The notes: generated by a model not told the origin, from the sequence alone. DNA of 64,000 nucleotides from SG-bin7 sp964498095 (GCA_964498095.1 CAZCFY010000003.1:1-64000); one strand, 5' to 3'; shown: positions 52,752 to 62,681, counted from the first letter of the stretch. Made by a program: numbers and translations.

Positions 52752-53252
52752 ATGAATTTTTTGCCGCGAATTTCTTTTATAATTTTGTTGTTTCTTGTTC
52801 TTGGCGCGAGCTGGGAATTTCTGAATCAAAGAATTCCATTTGAAAAAAACCCCGTCTGGAAATTAGCCTACGCAATTTACCCGACCATCGAAAATAAGCT
52901 TAATCAATGGGGCGTTCACCGCAGCCGCCAAAATTTCTTAATTGGTAAAATGCAAGATACGAGTGAGCGTGCCATGGCTGATTTTAAGGCTTACTTATTA
53001 AATAACGGTTTCGAGGAAGCGGTAATTGCGTGGAGAGACCCGGGGCAAGTTTTTTCTCTGCGTCGCTTTGATGGTCGCGATCATCAGTTTCATATCCGCG
53101 TATTTAATGATGGAGAAGTACGCATTCACCGCGAGTTATCCACAGAAGCTCACCCTCTTTCGCATGTCACGGAAGCAAATCTAGCCTCTGGCGCAGATTT
53201 TTTCTTGCCACTTATTGAAAAATTCATCTTCCCGCGCCATAACAATAAGTAG
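52752..53252 (+). CDS. membrane-anchored hypothetical protein, 166 aa
   Basis: Residues 6-22 form an anchor or uncleaved signal (ISFIILLFLVLGASWEF). The remainder is mixed alpha/beta with ANLASGADFFLPLIEKFIFP near the end. Not recognised. It ends nine bases before the DUF4156 lipoprotein gene, so the pair may be co-transcribed. A weak ribosome site (TCTAAATG) only. Confidence 0.6.
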   Translation: MNFLPRISFIILLFLVLGASWEFLNQRIPFEKNPVWKLAYAIYPTIENKLNQWGVHRSRQNFLIGKMQDTSERAMADFKAYLLNNGFEEAVIAWRDPGQVFSLRRFDGRDHQFHIRVFNDGEVRIHRELSTEAHPLSHVTEANLASGADFFLPLIEKFIFPRHNNK

Positions 53253-53261
53253 GGGGAAAAT

Positions 53262-53552
53262 ATGCTGAGAATCGCAATTATTTTAGCCATTGGAGTCGGT
53301 TTATTCGCGTGTAAATCCGTAGAAAAATTTCCCGAAGCCAGAGATGTAACGACGGGCGCTAATGTTCCATCTAAGGACTGCCGCGAGATCGGCAGTGTCC
53401 GTGGCCGCGTAAACTCCAAAACACCAAATTTAGAAGCGGCAATGAATGATTTAAAAATTGAAGCCGCTAACAAAGGCGCCAACTACGTACAGGTTAAAGA
53501 GAAATCTTCGTATGGAACGGAAGTCGTCGGCGTCGCCTTTAATTGCCCTTAA
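53262..53552 (+). CDS. DUF4156-type small lipoprotein
   Basis: 96 aa. Lipoprotein signal ending LFAC; mature part has two further cysteines (KDCREIGSVRGR and AFNCP at the end) and DLKIEAANKGANYVQVKEKS, the DUF4156 signature found in small envelope lipoproteins such as RcsF-like proteins. The GGGGGAAA site lies six bases before the ATG. The end overlaps uvrC tail to tail by 14 bases. Confidence 0.8.
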   Translation: MLRIAIILAIGVGLFACKSVEKFPEARDVTTGANVPSKDCREIGSVRGRVNSKTPNLEAAMNDLKIEAANKGANYVQVKEKSSYGTEVVGVAFNCP

Positions 53553-55416
53553 GTTGATTAATTAATTTTTCAGCGAAAGCTTCGCCAAATCCCGGCAAGT
53601 CCGAAATTTCCTTGAGCGGGGCTTTCTTAATTTCTTCCACCGATCCAAAGTGGGCTAACAATTCTCTCTTGCGTTTAGCCCCTAATCCCTTAATTTCATC
53701 CAAAATGCTTTTTAATGTCGAGTCTTCTCGCAATTTTCGGTGATAAGAAATTGCAAAGCGATGGGCTTCATCACGCAAATTAGTAAGAATATGCAGGGAT
53801 TCTTCGTTGCGGTTAAATGTAATGGGATTGGCTTGACCAGGTAAGAAAAAGCGTTCTTCGCTGGCGCTGACCTCTTGATCAGAAAACTCGCCTTGCACGC
53901 GGGCCTTAGCTATACCTACAAGACTAACGTCCTCGCGGCCGATCTCTTGCAGGGCCGCCATCACTTTGCTTAATTGCCCGCGGCCACCGTCAATGAGCAC
54001 AAGATCCGGATCTTCCCACTCGGTGTGCTTAAATCGGCGCTGCAATACTTCCTTCAGCGAACTGTAGTCATCGGCACCTTCGACCGTCTTTATTTTATAA
54101 CGGCGATACCCATCCTTGTAAGGAACGCCATCGACAAAAGTGACTTGCGAACCTACGGATTCTTTACCTTGAAAATTTGAGATGTCATAGCATTCAATCC
54201 GGTGGGGAATTTTAGGAAGCTTTAATTTTTTCTGGATATATTCCAGCGCCTTAAGTTTAGATTCATTGCGGTTAACGTAAGAATTAAAATAACTTTTAGC
54301 ATTGCTCTCGGCGATTTCAAGGACTCCTCTTCCCACCTCATCGGTCGCAAACCGTACGCGCACGGGCTGACCGCTTCTCTCTTCCAAAACTTTTTGTAGC
54401 AAATCCGTAAGGTCATGGCCAATATCAACCGGTAACAAGACCTCATCAGGGATAACATTGTCATAATAATACTGATTCACAAAATCCACGAGCCACTCAC
54501 GAATATCGTCATTTTCCGAAAAGATATTTACTTGCGGTAAGAAGTGACTGCGCTGACCAATTACTAATCCGTGACGGATGTGCACCGTCGCAACCAACAC
54601 GCCCCGCTCATCGCCATGAAAACTAATGGCGTCTTGATTTTTTTCTGAGGCGGCATTTATAACCGCCTGTTTTTCTAAAATAGCTTTCAGGGCCTGCAAG
54701 CTATTGCGATACTTTGCGGCCTGCTCAAAGCGCTCCTCCTTGGAAGCCTTTTTCATGAGCCCCTCTAGGTGGGTAATAACTTTTTGATTTTCCCCTTTTA
54801 AAAACTTTAGCGCACCTTCGATTTCCTTGCGGTACTCTTTTTCAGAAACCAAATCCACGCACGGCGCCCGACAGCGGCCAATTTCAAACGTCATGCAGGG
54901 TCTTTTACGAGTGGCAAAAAAACCGTCCTGACAATCGCGAATATTAAAGGCTTCATTCAAAAACCGAATCGTCTCGCGCACGACAAAACCATTCGTATAA
55001 GGTCCAAAGTAAAGTGATCCATCCTTAACAACCCGCCGGCTTAAGTAAAGCCGTGGAAAATGATCCGCAAAGCTAATGCGTATATACGGGTAGGCCTTAT
55101 CATCTTTTAAGCGGATATTATATTTGGGCCGGTGCTTTTTAATAAGCGAAGCTTCTAACAAAAAAGCTTCGACCTCGGTTTTGGTAATGATGTAATCAAC
55201 ATCGCAGATTTGCCGAACTAATAACACCGTCTTGGCGCTTTGTTCACCGTTATTAAAATAACTGCGCACTCTATTTTTTAAATTTTTGGCTTTCCCGACG
55301 TAAAGAATTTTACTTTCAGAATTCTTCATCAGGTAAACGCCGGGCTGCGAGGGAAAGCCTTTTAGCGTTTCGCGGACTTTTTCTTTGCCGGTGTCTTTAA
55401 CTTGATTCTCGCCCAC
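53539..55416 (-). CDS. uvrC: excinuclease ABC subunit C
   Basis: 625 aa. Makes both incisions around DNA lesions during nucleotide excision repair. GIY-YIG nuclease domain at about 20-100 (GVYLMKNSESKILYVGKAKN), UVR motif near 205, the RNase H-like domain with the catalytic Asp of ECYDISNFQGKESVGSQV near 407, and a helix-hairpin-helix pair at the end (SDLPGFGEAFAEKL). Starts at a GTG 20 bases inside uvrB with AGAGG in front. The overlap couples uvrB and uvrC. Confidence 0.97.
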   Translation of the reverse strand: MGENQVKDTGKEKVRETLKGFPSQPGVYLMKNSESKILYVGKAKNLKNRVRSYFNNGEQSAKTVLLVRQICDVDYIITKTEVEAFLLEASLIKKHRPKYNIRLKDDKAYPYIRISFADHFPRLYLSRRVVKDGSLYFGPYTNGFVVRETIRFLNEAFNIRDCQDGFFATRKRPCMTFEIGRCRAPCVDLVSEKEYRKEIEGALKFLKGENQKVITHLEGLMKKASKEERFEQAAKYRNSLQALKAILEKQAVINAASEKNQDAISFHGDERGVLVATVHIRHGLVIGQRSHFLPQVNIFSENDDIREWLVDFVNQYYYDNVIPDEVLLPVDIGHDLTDLLQKVLEERSGQPVRVRFATDEVGRGVLEIAESNAKSYFNSYVNRNESKLKALEYIQKKLKLPKIPHRIECYDISNFQGKESVGSQVTFVDGVPYKDGYRRYKIKTVEGADDYSSLKEVLQRRFKHTEWEDPDLVLIDGGRGQLSKVMAALQEIGREDVSLVGIAKARVQGEFSDQEVSASEERFFLPGQANPITFNRNEESLHILTNLRDEAHRFAISYHRKLREDSTLKSILDEIKGLGAKRKRELLAHFGSVEEIKKAPLKEISDLPGFGEAFAEKLINQLKGN

Positions 55417-57475
55417 CGACTACCTCTTCCATTTCGGCTTCTACGGACCCGCTTCTCTTAGTAAGTTCACTTAATTCCAAGCGCTTAATTTCGTCGCGGA
55501 GTTTGGCAGCTTCCTCAAATTCCAGATTCTCCGCCGCCTTTTTCATTTTTGTTTTCAATTTCTTAATTTCGCGGTGAATACCCAAAGGATTATCGGCATA
55601 TTCGTCCTTGATTGATTTAATATATTCCAAGGGCTCAGTCGTTATTTTGGAGTAATCCGCCTCATAAATTTCACCTAGCCCATCGCGCACGCGTTTTCGG
55701 ATGGTTTCGGGAGTAATTCCATTCTTCTTATTGTACTCTTCCTGTTTAGCCCGGCGTCTTTTGGTTTCATCCATAGCTTTTTGCATCGACTCCGTGACAT
55801 GATCGGCGTACAAAATTACCCGGCCCTCGGCATTACGCGCCGCCCGGCCAATGGTTTGAATTAGTGAACGCTGAGAACGCAAAAAGCCTTCTTTATCCGC
55901 ATCGGTAATTGCGACCAGACTTACCTCAGGAATATCTAACCCTTCCCGCAATAAATTAATACCGACGAGAACGTCAAAAACCCCCAAGCGCAAATCCCGG
56001 ATAATTTCGGTGCGCTCAAGCGTAACTATATCACTATGCAGATATTTTACTTTTATACCCAGACTCGCAAAATAATCGGTTAAATCTTCGGCGCTTTTTT
56101 TGGTCAGCGTTGTCACCAGAACACGTTCTTTTTTTGCTATAACTTTTCTGACCTCACCAACTAAATCATCCACCTGGTGAGTTGCCGGTTTTACCACGAC
56201 ATTGGGATCAATAAGGCCCGTCGGACGAATAATTTGTTCGATAATTAAGCCCCCAGATTTTTGCAGTTCATAAGGACCGGGAGTTGCCGAAACATACACG
56301 ACATTATCCATGAACTTTTCGAACTCCTGAAAGTTTAAAGGCCGATTATCAAGTGCCGAAGGCAATCTAAACCCGTGTTCCACAAGCGTAGATTTGCGGG
56401 CGCGGTCGCCGCGGTACATTCCGCCGACTTGTGGAACGGTGATATGACTCTCGTCAATAAAGCAAATAAACTCCCGGGGGAAATATTCCAAAAGAGTCGG
56501 CGGGGCTTCACCGGGACCGCGGCCCGTTAAGTGCCGCGAATAGTTTTCGATTCCCTGACAAAACCCCATCTCATCAATCATCTCGATGTCATAATAAGTT
56601 CTTTGTTCAAGGCGCTTGGCCTCATGGAGCTTCATTTGCGAATTTAGCTCATTAAGACGATGGCGTAATTCTTCTTGAATGTCTTTAATGGCCTTCTTCA
56701 TTTTTTCTTCTGGGGTAACGTAATGCGAACCGGGATAAATTGCCGCTTTATCTAAATTTTCTAGTACGATCCCCCGCAAGGGGTCTACCCACGAAATTTT
56801 TTCGACAAAATTGCCAAAAAATTCCACGCGGATCACGCGGTCATCTTCGTAAGGCGGAAAAATATCCACGACGTCGCCGCGCACGCGGAAGGTGCCGCGA
56901 TGAAAATCAATATCGTTTCGATTATATTGAATACGCACTAGCTCTCGCAATAGAGAGTCACGGCGGATTTCCTTGCCTGTTTCGACAATAAAGACCATGT
57001 TTTGATAGGCCTCGGGGCTACCTAAACCATAAATGCAACTCACCGAACTTACGATGATCACGTCACGGCGCTCAAAAAGCGAATGCGTTGCCGAGTGGCG
57101 CATACGATCTATTTGTTCATTGATCGCGGAATCTTTCTCGATATAGGTATCGGTCGTCGGTAAATAAGCTTCCGGCTGGTAGTAATCATAATAACTTACA
57201 AAATACTCAACGGCATTATTGGGAAACAAATCTTTAAACTCGGCATAGAGCTGCGCGGCCAGTGTTTTATTTGGCGCCAGCACTAACGCCGGAAGGTTTG
57301 TTTGCGCGATCACGTTGGCCATCGTAAAAGTCTTGCCGCTGCCGGTAACACCTAAAAGCACCTGGTGTTTCTGACCGGCATTTATATTTTCGACGATATT
57401 TTTTATCGCCGCGGGCTGATCGCCCGCCGGCTTATAGTCTGACCGTAGCTGAAAAGGCTTTTGTATTTTGGCCAT
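55397..57475 (-). CDS. uvrB: excinuclease ABC subunit B
   Basis: 692 aa. Damage-checking helicase that loads UvrC. Walker A GVTGSGKT at 42-49, the beta-hairpin near residue 90 (YYDYYQPEAYLPTTDTYI), DEAH-like CFIDESHITVPQVGGMY near 350, helicase motif VI (QTIGRAARNAEGRVI), and a C-terminal UVR motif (LKTKMKKAAENLEFEEAAKL) for binding UvrC. Normal length. Followed by uvrC. Confidence 0.98.
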   Translation of the reverse strand: MAKIQKPFQLRSDYKPAGDQPAAIKNIVENINAGQKHQVLLGVTGSGKTFTMANVIAQTNLPALVLAPNKTLAAQLYAEFKDLFPNNAVEYFVSYYDYYQPEAYLPTTDTYIEKDSAINEQIDRMRHSATHSLFERRDVIIVSSVSCIYGLGSPEAYQNMVFIVETGKEIRRDSLLRELVRIQYNRNDIDFHRGTFRVRGDVVDIFPPYEDDRVIRVEFFGNFVEKISWVDPLRGIVLENLDKAAIYPGSHYVTPEEKMKKAIKDIQEELRHRLNELNSQMKLHEAKRLEQRTYYDIEMIDEMGFCQGIENYSRHLTGRGPGEAPPTLLEYFPREFICFIDESHITVPQVGGMYRGDRARKSTLVEHGFRLPSALDNRPLNFQEFEKFMDNVVYVSATPGPYELQKSGGLIIEQIIRPTGLIDPNVVVKPATHQVDDLVGEVRKVIAKKERVLVTTLTKKSAEDLTDYFASLGIKVKYLHSDIVTLERTEIIRDLRLGVFDVLVGINLLREGLDIPEVSLVAITDADKEGFLRSQRSLIQTIGRAARNAEGRVILYADHVTESMQKAMDETKRRRAKQEEYNKKNGITPETIRKRVRDGLGEIYEADYSKITTEPLEYIKSIKDEYADNPLGIHREIKKLKTKMKKAAENLEFEEAAKLRDEIKRLELSELTKRSGSVEAEMEEVVGGRESS

Positions 57476-57605
57476 AGCTTTGAGTTATACCTTAAATTTA
57501 TGGCCTTCGCCATAGACGGATATAAGTAAACGCCTAATATTCATTTATACATTGCGCTCGGTCACGTGCTCTTATTGCCTTGGGCAAGTGCGCGGCATTA
57601 CACCC

Positions 57606-59066
57606 TTACTTCTTTACTTCCCAGAAGCTAGTACCATTAGGCATGTCACAAACTAAGATGTTTAATTCATTTAAGCGGTCACGCACCTGATCGGCCTTTG
57701 CAAAATCTTTGGCCTTTCGGGCCGCCGCCCGCTGACTCACAAGATCATCAACTTCGGTCCGCGCGACATCAGACTTCTTTAATAACATATCATCTAAATA
57801 ACGGAGAAAGGCGTGGGGCTCCTCGTTAAAAAGAGACATAAGCTTTCCATAGTCGGCAAACCAATTTACGAAAGCTTCAGCACGCGCTTTGCTTTTGCCA
57901 TTTACCTTTTGTCCGCGCTTAACAAGATTATTAAAGCTTCTGACCACTTCAAAGATTCTCGCCATCACTTCGGGAGTGGCAAAATCATCATTAAGAGCCG
58001 TCGCTATCCCCTTTGTCGCTTCGTCTAATACTTTTTTAAAGTCGTTATCTAAGGGTTCGGCGGCAATATTTTCTGCATTTATATCTTTGGCCGAAGCCAG
58101 AGCCGAGTAAATACGCGCCAGCCCCGAAATCGCGTGCTCCACCTGGGCATCGGAAAAATCAATTTTTTTACGGTAATGACCAATCAGAATCATGAATTTA
58201 TAAATTTCCGGATGAAATTTCTCGACAAATTGTCTTAAGGTAACCACGTTGCCCAGCGACTTGGACATTTTCTGCTCAGAAAAATTTAGGAACTCCCAAT
58301 GAACCCAGTACTTCACGAATTGTTTACCGCTAGCACCTTCGCTTTGCGCGATTTCATTTTCGTGATGCGGGAAAATTAAATCCACGCCACCACCATGGAT
58401 ATCGATAGTGTCCCCTAGCAGAGACTGGCTCATTGCCGTACACTCAATATGCCAGCCCGGCCGCCCATTACCCCAAGGGGATTCCCAAAAAGGCTCTCCG
58501 GGTTTTGACTTTTTCCACAATGCAAAATCTGCGGGGCTTTTTTTACTATCGCCAATCTCCACGCGGTGACCGGCGATAAGACCCTCTAAATCTTTGCCGC
58601 TAAGCTTGCCGTAATCTTTTATACTTTCCACCGAACACCAAACATCACCGTCAACAACATAGGCCTTTTTATTGGCGACCAGCTTTTCAATCGTCGCAAT
58701 AATTTCTTTCATGAACTCGGTCACGCGCGGATTGCGGTCATGAGGTCTAAGACCAAGAATCTCGAAATCTTTTTTGTACTCGGCAATATATTTGTTGGCG
58801 ATCGCGTCTTGCGTTGTACCTTCTTTATTGGCACGCTGGATGATTTTGTCATCGACATCGGTGTAGTTTAGAATGTAAGTGACCTCAAATCCCGATCGCT
58901 CAAGCCAATTTCTTACAAGGTTAAAAAAAACCGGTCCGCGAAAATTTCCGATATGAAGAAAATCATAAACTGTCGGACCGCACACGTAAATTTTAACGTG
59001 CGGCGCCTGCAGCGGTTTAAATTCTTCTTTTTTCTTCGTGAGCGTATTGTAAATTTGCAATGCCAT
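57606..59066 (-). CDS. cysS: cysteinyl-tRNA synthetase
   Basis: 486 aa class I synthetase. Signature HIGH (FLHIGNFRGP) near residue 35 and KMSKSLGN near 278; the zinc site residues (CGPTVYD near 29, GWHIECTAMS near 222, HGGGVDLIFPHHENE) are present. C-terminal anticodon domain complete. Starts at the ATG at 59066. Confidence 0.97.
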   Translation of the reverse strand: MALQIYNTLTKKKEEFKPLQAPHVKIYVCGPTVYDFLHIGNFRGPVFFNLVRNWLERSGFEVTYILNYTDVDDKIIQRANKEGTTQDAIANKYIAEYKKDFEILGLRPHDRNPRVTEFMKEIIATIEKLVANKKAYVVDGDVWCSVESIKDYGKLSGKDLEGLIAGHRVEIGDSKKSPADFALWKKSKPGEPFWESPWGNGRPGWHIECTAMSQSLLGDTIDIHGGGVDLIFPHHENEIAQSEGASGKQFVKYWVHWEFLNFSEQKMSKSLGNVVTLRQFVEKFHPEIYKFMILIGHYRKKIDFSDAQVEHAISGLARIYSALASAKDINAENIAAEPLDNDFKKVLDEATKGIATALNDDFATPEVMARIFEVVRSFNNLVKRGQKVNGKSKARAEAFVNWFADYGKLMSLFNEEPHAFLRYLDDMLLKKSDVARTEVDDLVSQRAAARKAKDFAKADQVRDRLNELNILVCDMPNGTSFWEVKK

Positions 59067-59160
59067 TTTGCTAAATTAGCGTATTAGAGCCTAAGCCTCA
59101 ACTGATAAGTTGGCGGGTGCAATCGATTGCGGTTTAACGTGTAATCGCGCCTACCAGTCA

Positions 59161-59310
59161 TCAAGTTTGCCAATTTTTTTTGGTTCCTTCACTGACCGTA
59201 AGGCTTTCTTCGTTCCAAGAACCTAACTCAAAAACCCCTTTTACAAGATTAAAATCCTCTGCCGAAGCTACGCCCAAAAAGATTACGAAAGCCTTTAGAA
59301 TCCCGATCAT
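59161..59310 (-). CDS. tiny secreted peptide, 49 aa
   Basis: Found below the usual size cut-off. Begins MIGILKAFVIFLGVASAED, a strong Sec signal peptide, leaving a mature peptide of about 31 residues (FNLVKGVFELGSWNEES then LTVSEGTKKNWQT). It lies 31 bases after the S1 protease stop on the same strand. An eight-A run near the end is notable: with one A fewer the frame would end TKKIGKLDDW. Could be an inhibitor or processing substrate of the protease; this is a guess. Confidence 0.4.
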   Translation of the reverse strand: MIGILKAFVIFLGVASAEDFNLVKGVFELGSWNEESLTVSEGTKKNWQT

Positions 59311-59341
59311 ATCTGCTTTTCGGGCATTTTTGGCTCTGTGG

Positions 59342-60457
59342 TTATCTGTATTTTGGTCTAGTTTGGTTTAGTATCACAGAAAAGCTAGTCGAAAGCGTCC
59401 GCAAAAAGTTAACCGCGCTAGCACTCGGCGGAAAGGAGTAATTGAATATTCCAATAACCTCTCCTAATTCATTTAGAACTGGACCGCCACTCATACCCTG
59501 TTTACCATCAGCATGGGTAACAATAATCCCTTGATAGGAGTCACCAAGCTCTTTGGGGCAGCTTTCCATGATGAACTCAAGCTCATTTCCGCGGACTTGC
59601 CCTTCAGAGAAATATAAACTCTTGCCATTCGAATCGGAAATATTCGGATCCAAACGTTTGCGGTCATTCGTCTGCCATGGATACCCAACTTGAAAGACTT
59701 TTTCATTAAGATTTGGTATTGCCACTGAAATCTGTAATCCCGCACCTAGGGAACGGGGGAGTTTAATTTTTAGCCAATCGTTTACGTGTTTTGAACATTT
59801 CAGCGAGGGATCGGTCTCTTCTTTTTTTGTGTAGTTCTCATTTATGATTTCAACCGTGAAGTTTTCCTGGAGACCATCAAATACAAGTTGGTCATTGTAA
59901 TCATAAAGCCGAAAACCAGGCTTCATTCCCGCTTTGATTAGAGTTTTAAGGTTGTGAGCCGCCGTCCATAACACGCTCCCGTCACCAGTTATAAAGGCCG
60001 TACCCGAAGATTCTCCCATAAAAATAATGCAGTCGTCCTCTTGGAGTTCTAGAGACTGGCAACTCTTTACCTGGCCGATAATTTGCAAAACGGCGCCCTT
60101 TTCAGTCTCGGGTGCCTCAGCAAGAAGGCCCATCGTCCGCCTCAAGAAGACTTCGTATTTATTTTCAATCTGAAGATTTTTCGTTACCTCCGCAAATCTG
60201 ATACTCATTCCGGCGGCGCTTCGGATGCGAAATACCGATTTCAAAAGTTTGGGGGCAAAGGGGAGCTTTGATTGCTCGACAACGTTAAATCCAAGATTTG
60301 CTTTTGGCAAAGACATCACTTTGGCAGCCTTTTCCTGCTGCTCCGGAGTATACTCTTGCGACTTGTTTACGCTTGGATCAATGGCTCCTCTTTCCCGAAT
60401 GACTGGAGGCTGAGCCAATGAAACGCCGGTAAATATGAACATTAAAGCTAAATGCAC
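59342..60457 (-). CDS. secreted trypsin-like (S1) serine protease
   Basis: 371 aa. GTG start with GGGAG six bases upstream. Signal peptide MHLALMFIFTGVSLAQ. A pro-like segment (20-140) precedes the catalytic domain: His168 (WTAAHNL), Asp227 (NDWLKIKL) and Ser323 (GMSGGPVL), with cysteines near 133, 143, 221 and 300. The triad looks intact, so it should be an active secreted protease. Not recognised to subfamily. A weak promoter candidate (TTGTGT, 16 bases, TATACA) lies in front. Confidence 0.88.
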   Translation of the reverse strand: MHLALMFIFTGVSLAQPPVIRERGAIDPSVNKSQEYTPEQQEKAAKVMSLPKANLGFNVVEQSKLPFAPKLLKSVFRIRSAAGMSIRFAEVTKNLQIENKYEVFLRRTMGLLAEAPETEKGAVLQIIGQVKSCQSLELQEDDCIIFMGESSGTAFITGDGSVLWTAAHNLKTLIKAGMKPGFRLYDYNDQLVFDGLQENFTVEIINENYTKKEETDPSLKCSKHVNDWLKIKLPRSLGAGLQISVAIPNLNEKVFQVGYPWQTNDRKRLDPNISDSNGKSLYFSEGQVRGNELEFIMESCPKELGDSYQGIIVTHADGKQGMSGGPVLNELGEVIGIFNYSFPPSASAVNFLRTLSTSFSVILNQTRPKYR

Positions 60458-60576
60458 AAATCACTCCCTTATGTATATAAACTTGACGTTTTGACACAAA
60501 CAAGAACACCACTAATAGCTAAAATGCTATAGAGTCCTTCGTATCAAACCAAAAGGAGGATTTGCAAATAATGAGC

Positions 60577-62034
60577 CTAGTGGCGCAAACAACTCTGCGC
60601 CCGTTCGACCAAAACCTTTTTATCCAGCAACGGCACCAGTTGTTTTAACTCCGCCCCATGTGGCTTTCCAATAATCGCTACCCGTGTCGGCATAAATAAG
60701 AATTTACCTTTCACGTTACATTCATCTTTAACGGAATTAATTATCTGATCAAACTCTTCCCCAGAAATAAAAGGCTTACCGAAACCCTCAACTTTTTCTT
60801 GCCATTTTTTAATAACGGCCGAAGAACTTTCCCACTTTAAAACTTCGCGGGCTTCGTCGTTAAATTCCAAAGCGGTGTGACTTAACGGGCGGAATAATTC
60901 CACGGCATCCGCCAATGTTTCCATTGAGGTTTTCATGACACCCAAGGCCCGGTCAATCCATTGCGGATCATTGGGAAGTTTTAGTCCCGCCCGCTCTAAA
61001 AATGGTAAGGTCCGCCGCCAGAGCTCCGCATGCGGTAACGCGCGTAAGTAATGCGCGTTAAACCAGCGCAATTTGGTTTCATCAAACACGGCCGGAGCGG
61101 AATTTAAGCGATCTACATCAAACTGTTCGATCATTTCCGCAACTGATAAAATTTCTTGCCCTTTAGGAGAACTCCAACCCAGAAGCACCAAAAAATTCAA
61201 CATCGCTTCGGGTAAAAAGCCAAGCTTCATGAACTCATTACAGCTCGTAGCTCCCTTACGCTTAGAAAGTTTTTGCCGATCAGAATCTAAAATTATCGAT
61301 AAATGGCCAAACAGAGGAATCTTTAAGCCAAGGGCTTCATACAAAAGTAACTGCCGAAGCGTATTGCTTAAATGCTCTTCGGCACGCAAAACATGCGACA
61401 TTTCCATTAATGCATCATCAATCACGCAACAAAAATTATAAACCGGCATGCCGTCAGAACGCAGCACCACGAAATCCCCCAGAGTGCCGGCGGGAAATGA
61501 AACTTCGCCACGAATTAAATCCGTAAACTTAACGTCATGATTGTGGCTAACGCGAAAACGCACGGCACCTTTTTCGCCGTTGGCGATTCTCTTTTTACCT
61601 TCTTCCACTGTCACATTTCGGCAAGTACCATCGTAATGAGGAGGTTTTCCAGCCTTCATCGCCGCTTGCCTTTTTACTTCTAATTCCTCATCCGTACAGA
61701 AACAATAAAAGGCTTTTTTACTTTCCAGTAATTGGTCAGCATATTTTTTATAAATGGCAAGTCGATGGCTTTGACGATACGGCCCGAAGGAACCTTTATC
61801 TTTTAAAGTCATTTCGTCCGGCCCTTCATCCCAAAGAAGATTTAACCAAACTAAATCTTCTACCTGCATTTTTAATGCGGCTTCGGTACTTCTTTCCTGA
61901 TCTGTATCTTCGATACGCAAAATGTATTTGCCGCCCTTGGCTTTGGCGTAGAGGTAACTATAAAGTGCGGTGCGCGCGCCGCCGACGTGTAAGTAGCCTG
62001 TTGGTGATGGTGCAAAACGCGTTCGAACTGACAT
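60577..62034 (-). CDS. gltX: glutamyl-tRNA synthetase
   Basis: 485 aa, class I synthetase. HIGH variant in FAPSPTGYLHVGGARTA near residue 8, KLSKRKGA (KMSKS) near 245, and RIEDTDQERST (Glu/AMP pocket). The ATG at 62034 has GGGG six bases in front; the longer frame adds an unlikely N-terminus. It lies 87 bases after carD, past the shared 28-base repeat. Whether it is a discriminating or non-discriminating enzyme cannot be told. Confidence 0.97.
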   Translation of the reverse strand: MSVRTRFAPSPTGYLHVGGARTALYSYLYAKAKGGKYILRIEDTDQERSTEAALKMQVEDLVWLNLLWDEGPDEMTLKDKGSFGPYRQSHRLAIYKKYADQLLESKKAFYCFCTDEELEVKRQAAMKAGKPPHYDGTCRNVTVEEGKKRIANGEKGAVRFRVSHNHDVKFTDLIRGEVSFPAGTLGDFVVLRSDGMPVYNFCCVIDDALMEMSHVLRAEEHLSNTLRQLLLYEALGLKIPLFGHLSIILDSDRQKLSKRKGATSCNEFMKLGFLPEAMLNFLVLLGWSSPKGQEILSVAEMIEQFDVDRLNSAPAVFDETKLRWFNAHYLRALPHAELWRRTLPFLERAGLKLPNDPQWIDRALGVMKTSMETLADAVELFRPLSHTALEFNDEAREVLKWESSSAVIKKWQEKVEGFGKPFISGEEFDQIINSVKDECNVKGKFLFMPTRVAIIGKPHGAELKQLVPLLDKKVLVERAQSCLRH

Positions 62035-62096
62035 GATTAACCCCAATCTAAAAATAGGTCGGCGCAAACTTAGCAGTTCACCTTATTCAGCACAAT

Positions 62097-62124
62097 GCAT
62101 CGAGGAAAGGGAACTGTTACCTAA
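62097..62124 (-). repeat. 28-base repeat, copy B, at the 3' end of carD
   Basis: Exact match to 10847-10874. On the minus strand it begins at the carD stop codon and continues GTAACAGTTCCCTTTCCTCG, ending GATGC. Here CAGTTCCCTT also pairs with AAGGTGAACTG about 25 bases downstream, forming a 10-base stem with one bulge, without a T-run. Both copies sit directly after a stop codon of an otherwise unrelated gene. Confidence 0.8.
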
Positions 62125-62681
62125 GCTAAGCCAAAGATATCTTTGATATCTTTTTCTTCTTCAAAATTCGTAGATTTGGTGGCTAAACGCAACTCTTTTA
62201 ATAAGAGGCCGCGGGCGGTATCTAAAAGTTTTCGTTCGCCGAAACTTAATTCTTTATCGACCTTTAACAAGAAAAGATCGCGTAAAACTTCGGCAATCTC
62301 AAAGACAGATCCGGTTTTAATTTTTTCCATGTACTCACGGTAGCGGCGGTTCCAAGTTTGATTATCAACTTTTGCTTCGTTGGTTTTTAGGATACGGATA
62401 ACTTCTTGCGCCTCAGATTCAGAAATAATTGGCCGTAAACCCACGTTTTGCAGGTTAGTGGCGGGAATCATGATCTTCATTCCCGTCTCGATGATTTCAA
62501 TGGTAAAGAAAGAATGCTTTGTACCCATGATTTCTTTTGTATCAATGGATAAAACGCGGCCAACACCATGGCCTGGATATACGGCATTATCACCAACCTT
62601 TAATGCCGAAGCGATGATATTGCTTTTAGGCACCTTACGCGGTTGCTGAATTTTTGGACCTTTTATTGTTGTTTTATTCAC
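62121..62681 (-). CDS. carD: CarD/CdnL-family transcriptional regulator
   Basis: 186 aa. The N-terminal RNA-polymerase interaction domain shows KVGDNAVYPGHGVGRVL near residue 28; the C-terminal helical domain has TWNRRYREYMEKI, LLKVDKELSFGERKLLDTAR and AKS-type helices. CarD proteins bind polymerase and stabilise open promoters, usually at rRNA genes. The GTG at 62681 is chosen because GGGGAAG precedes it by six bases; an upstream GTG at 62696 has no site. Promoter: TTGATA and TATAAG 17 bases apart (62736-62708). Confidence 0.95.
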   Translation of the reverse strand: MNKTTIKGPKIQQPRKVPKSNIIASALKVGDNAVYPGHGVGRVLSIDTKEIMGTKHSFFTIEIIETGMKIMIPATNLQNVGLRPIISESEAQEVIRILKTNEAKVDNQTWNRRYREYMEKIKTGSVFEIAEVLRDLFLLKVDKELSFGERKLLDTARGLLLKELRLATKSTNFEEEKDIKDIFGLA

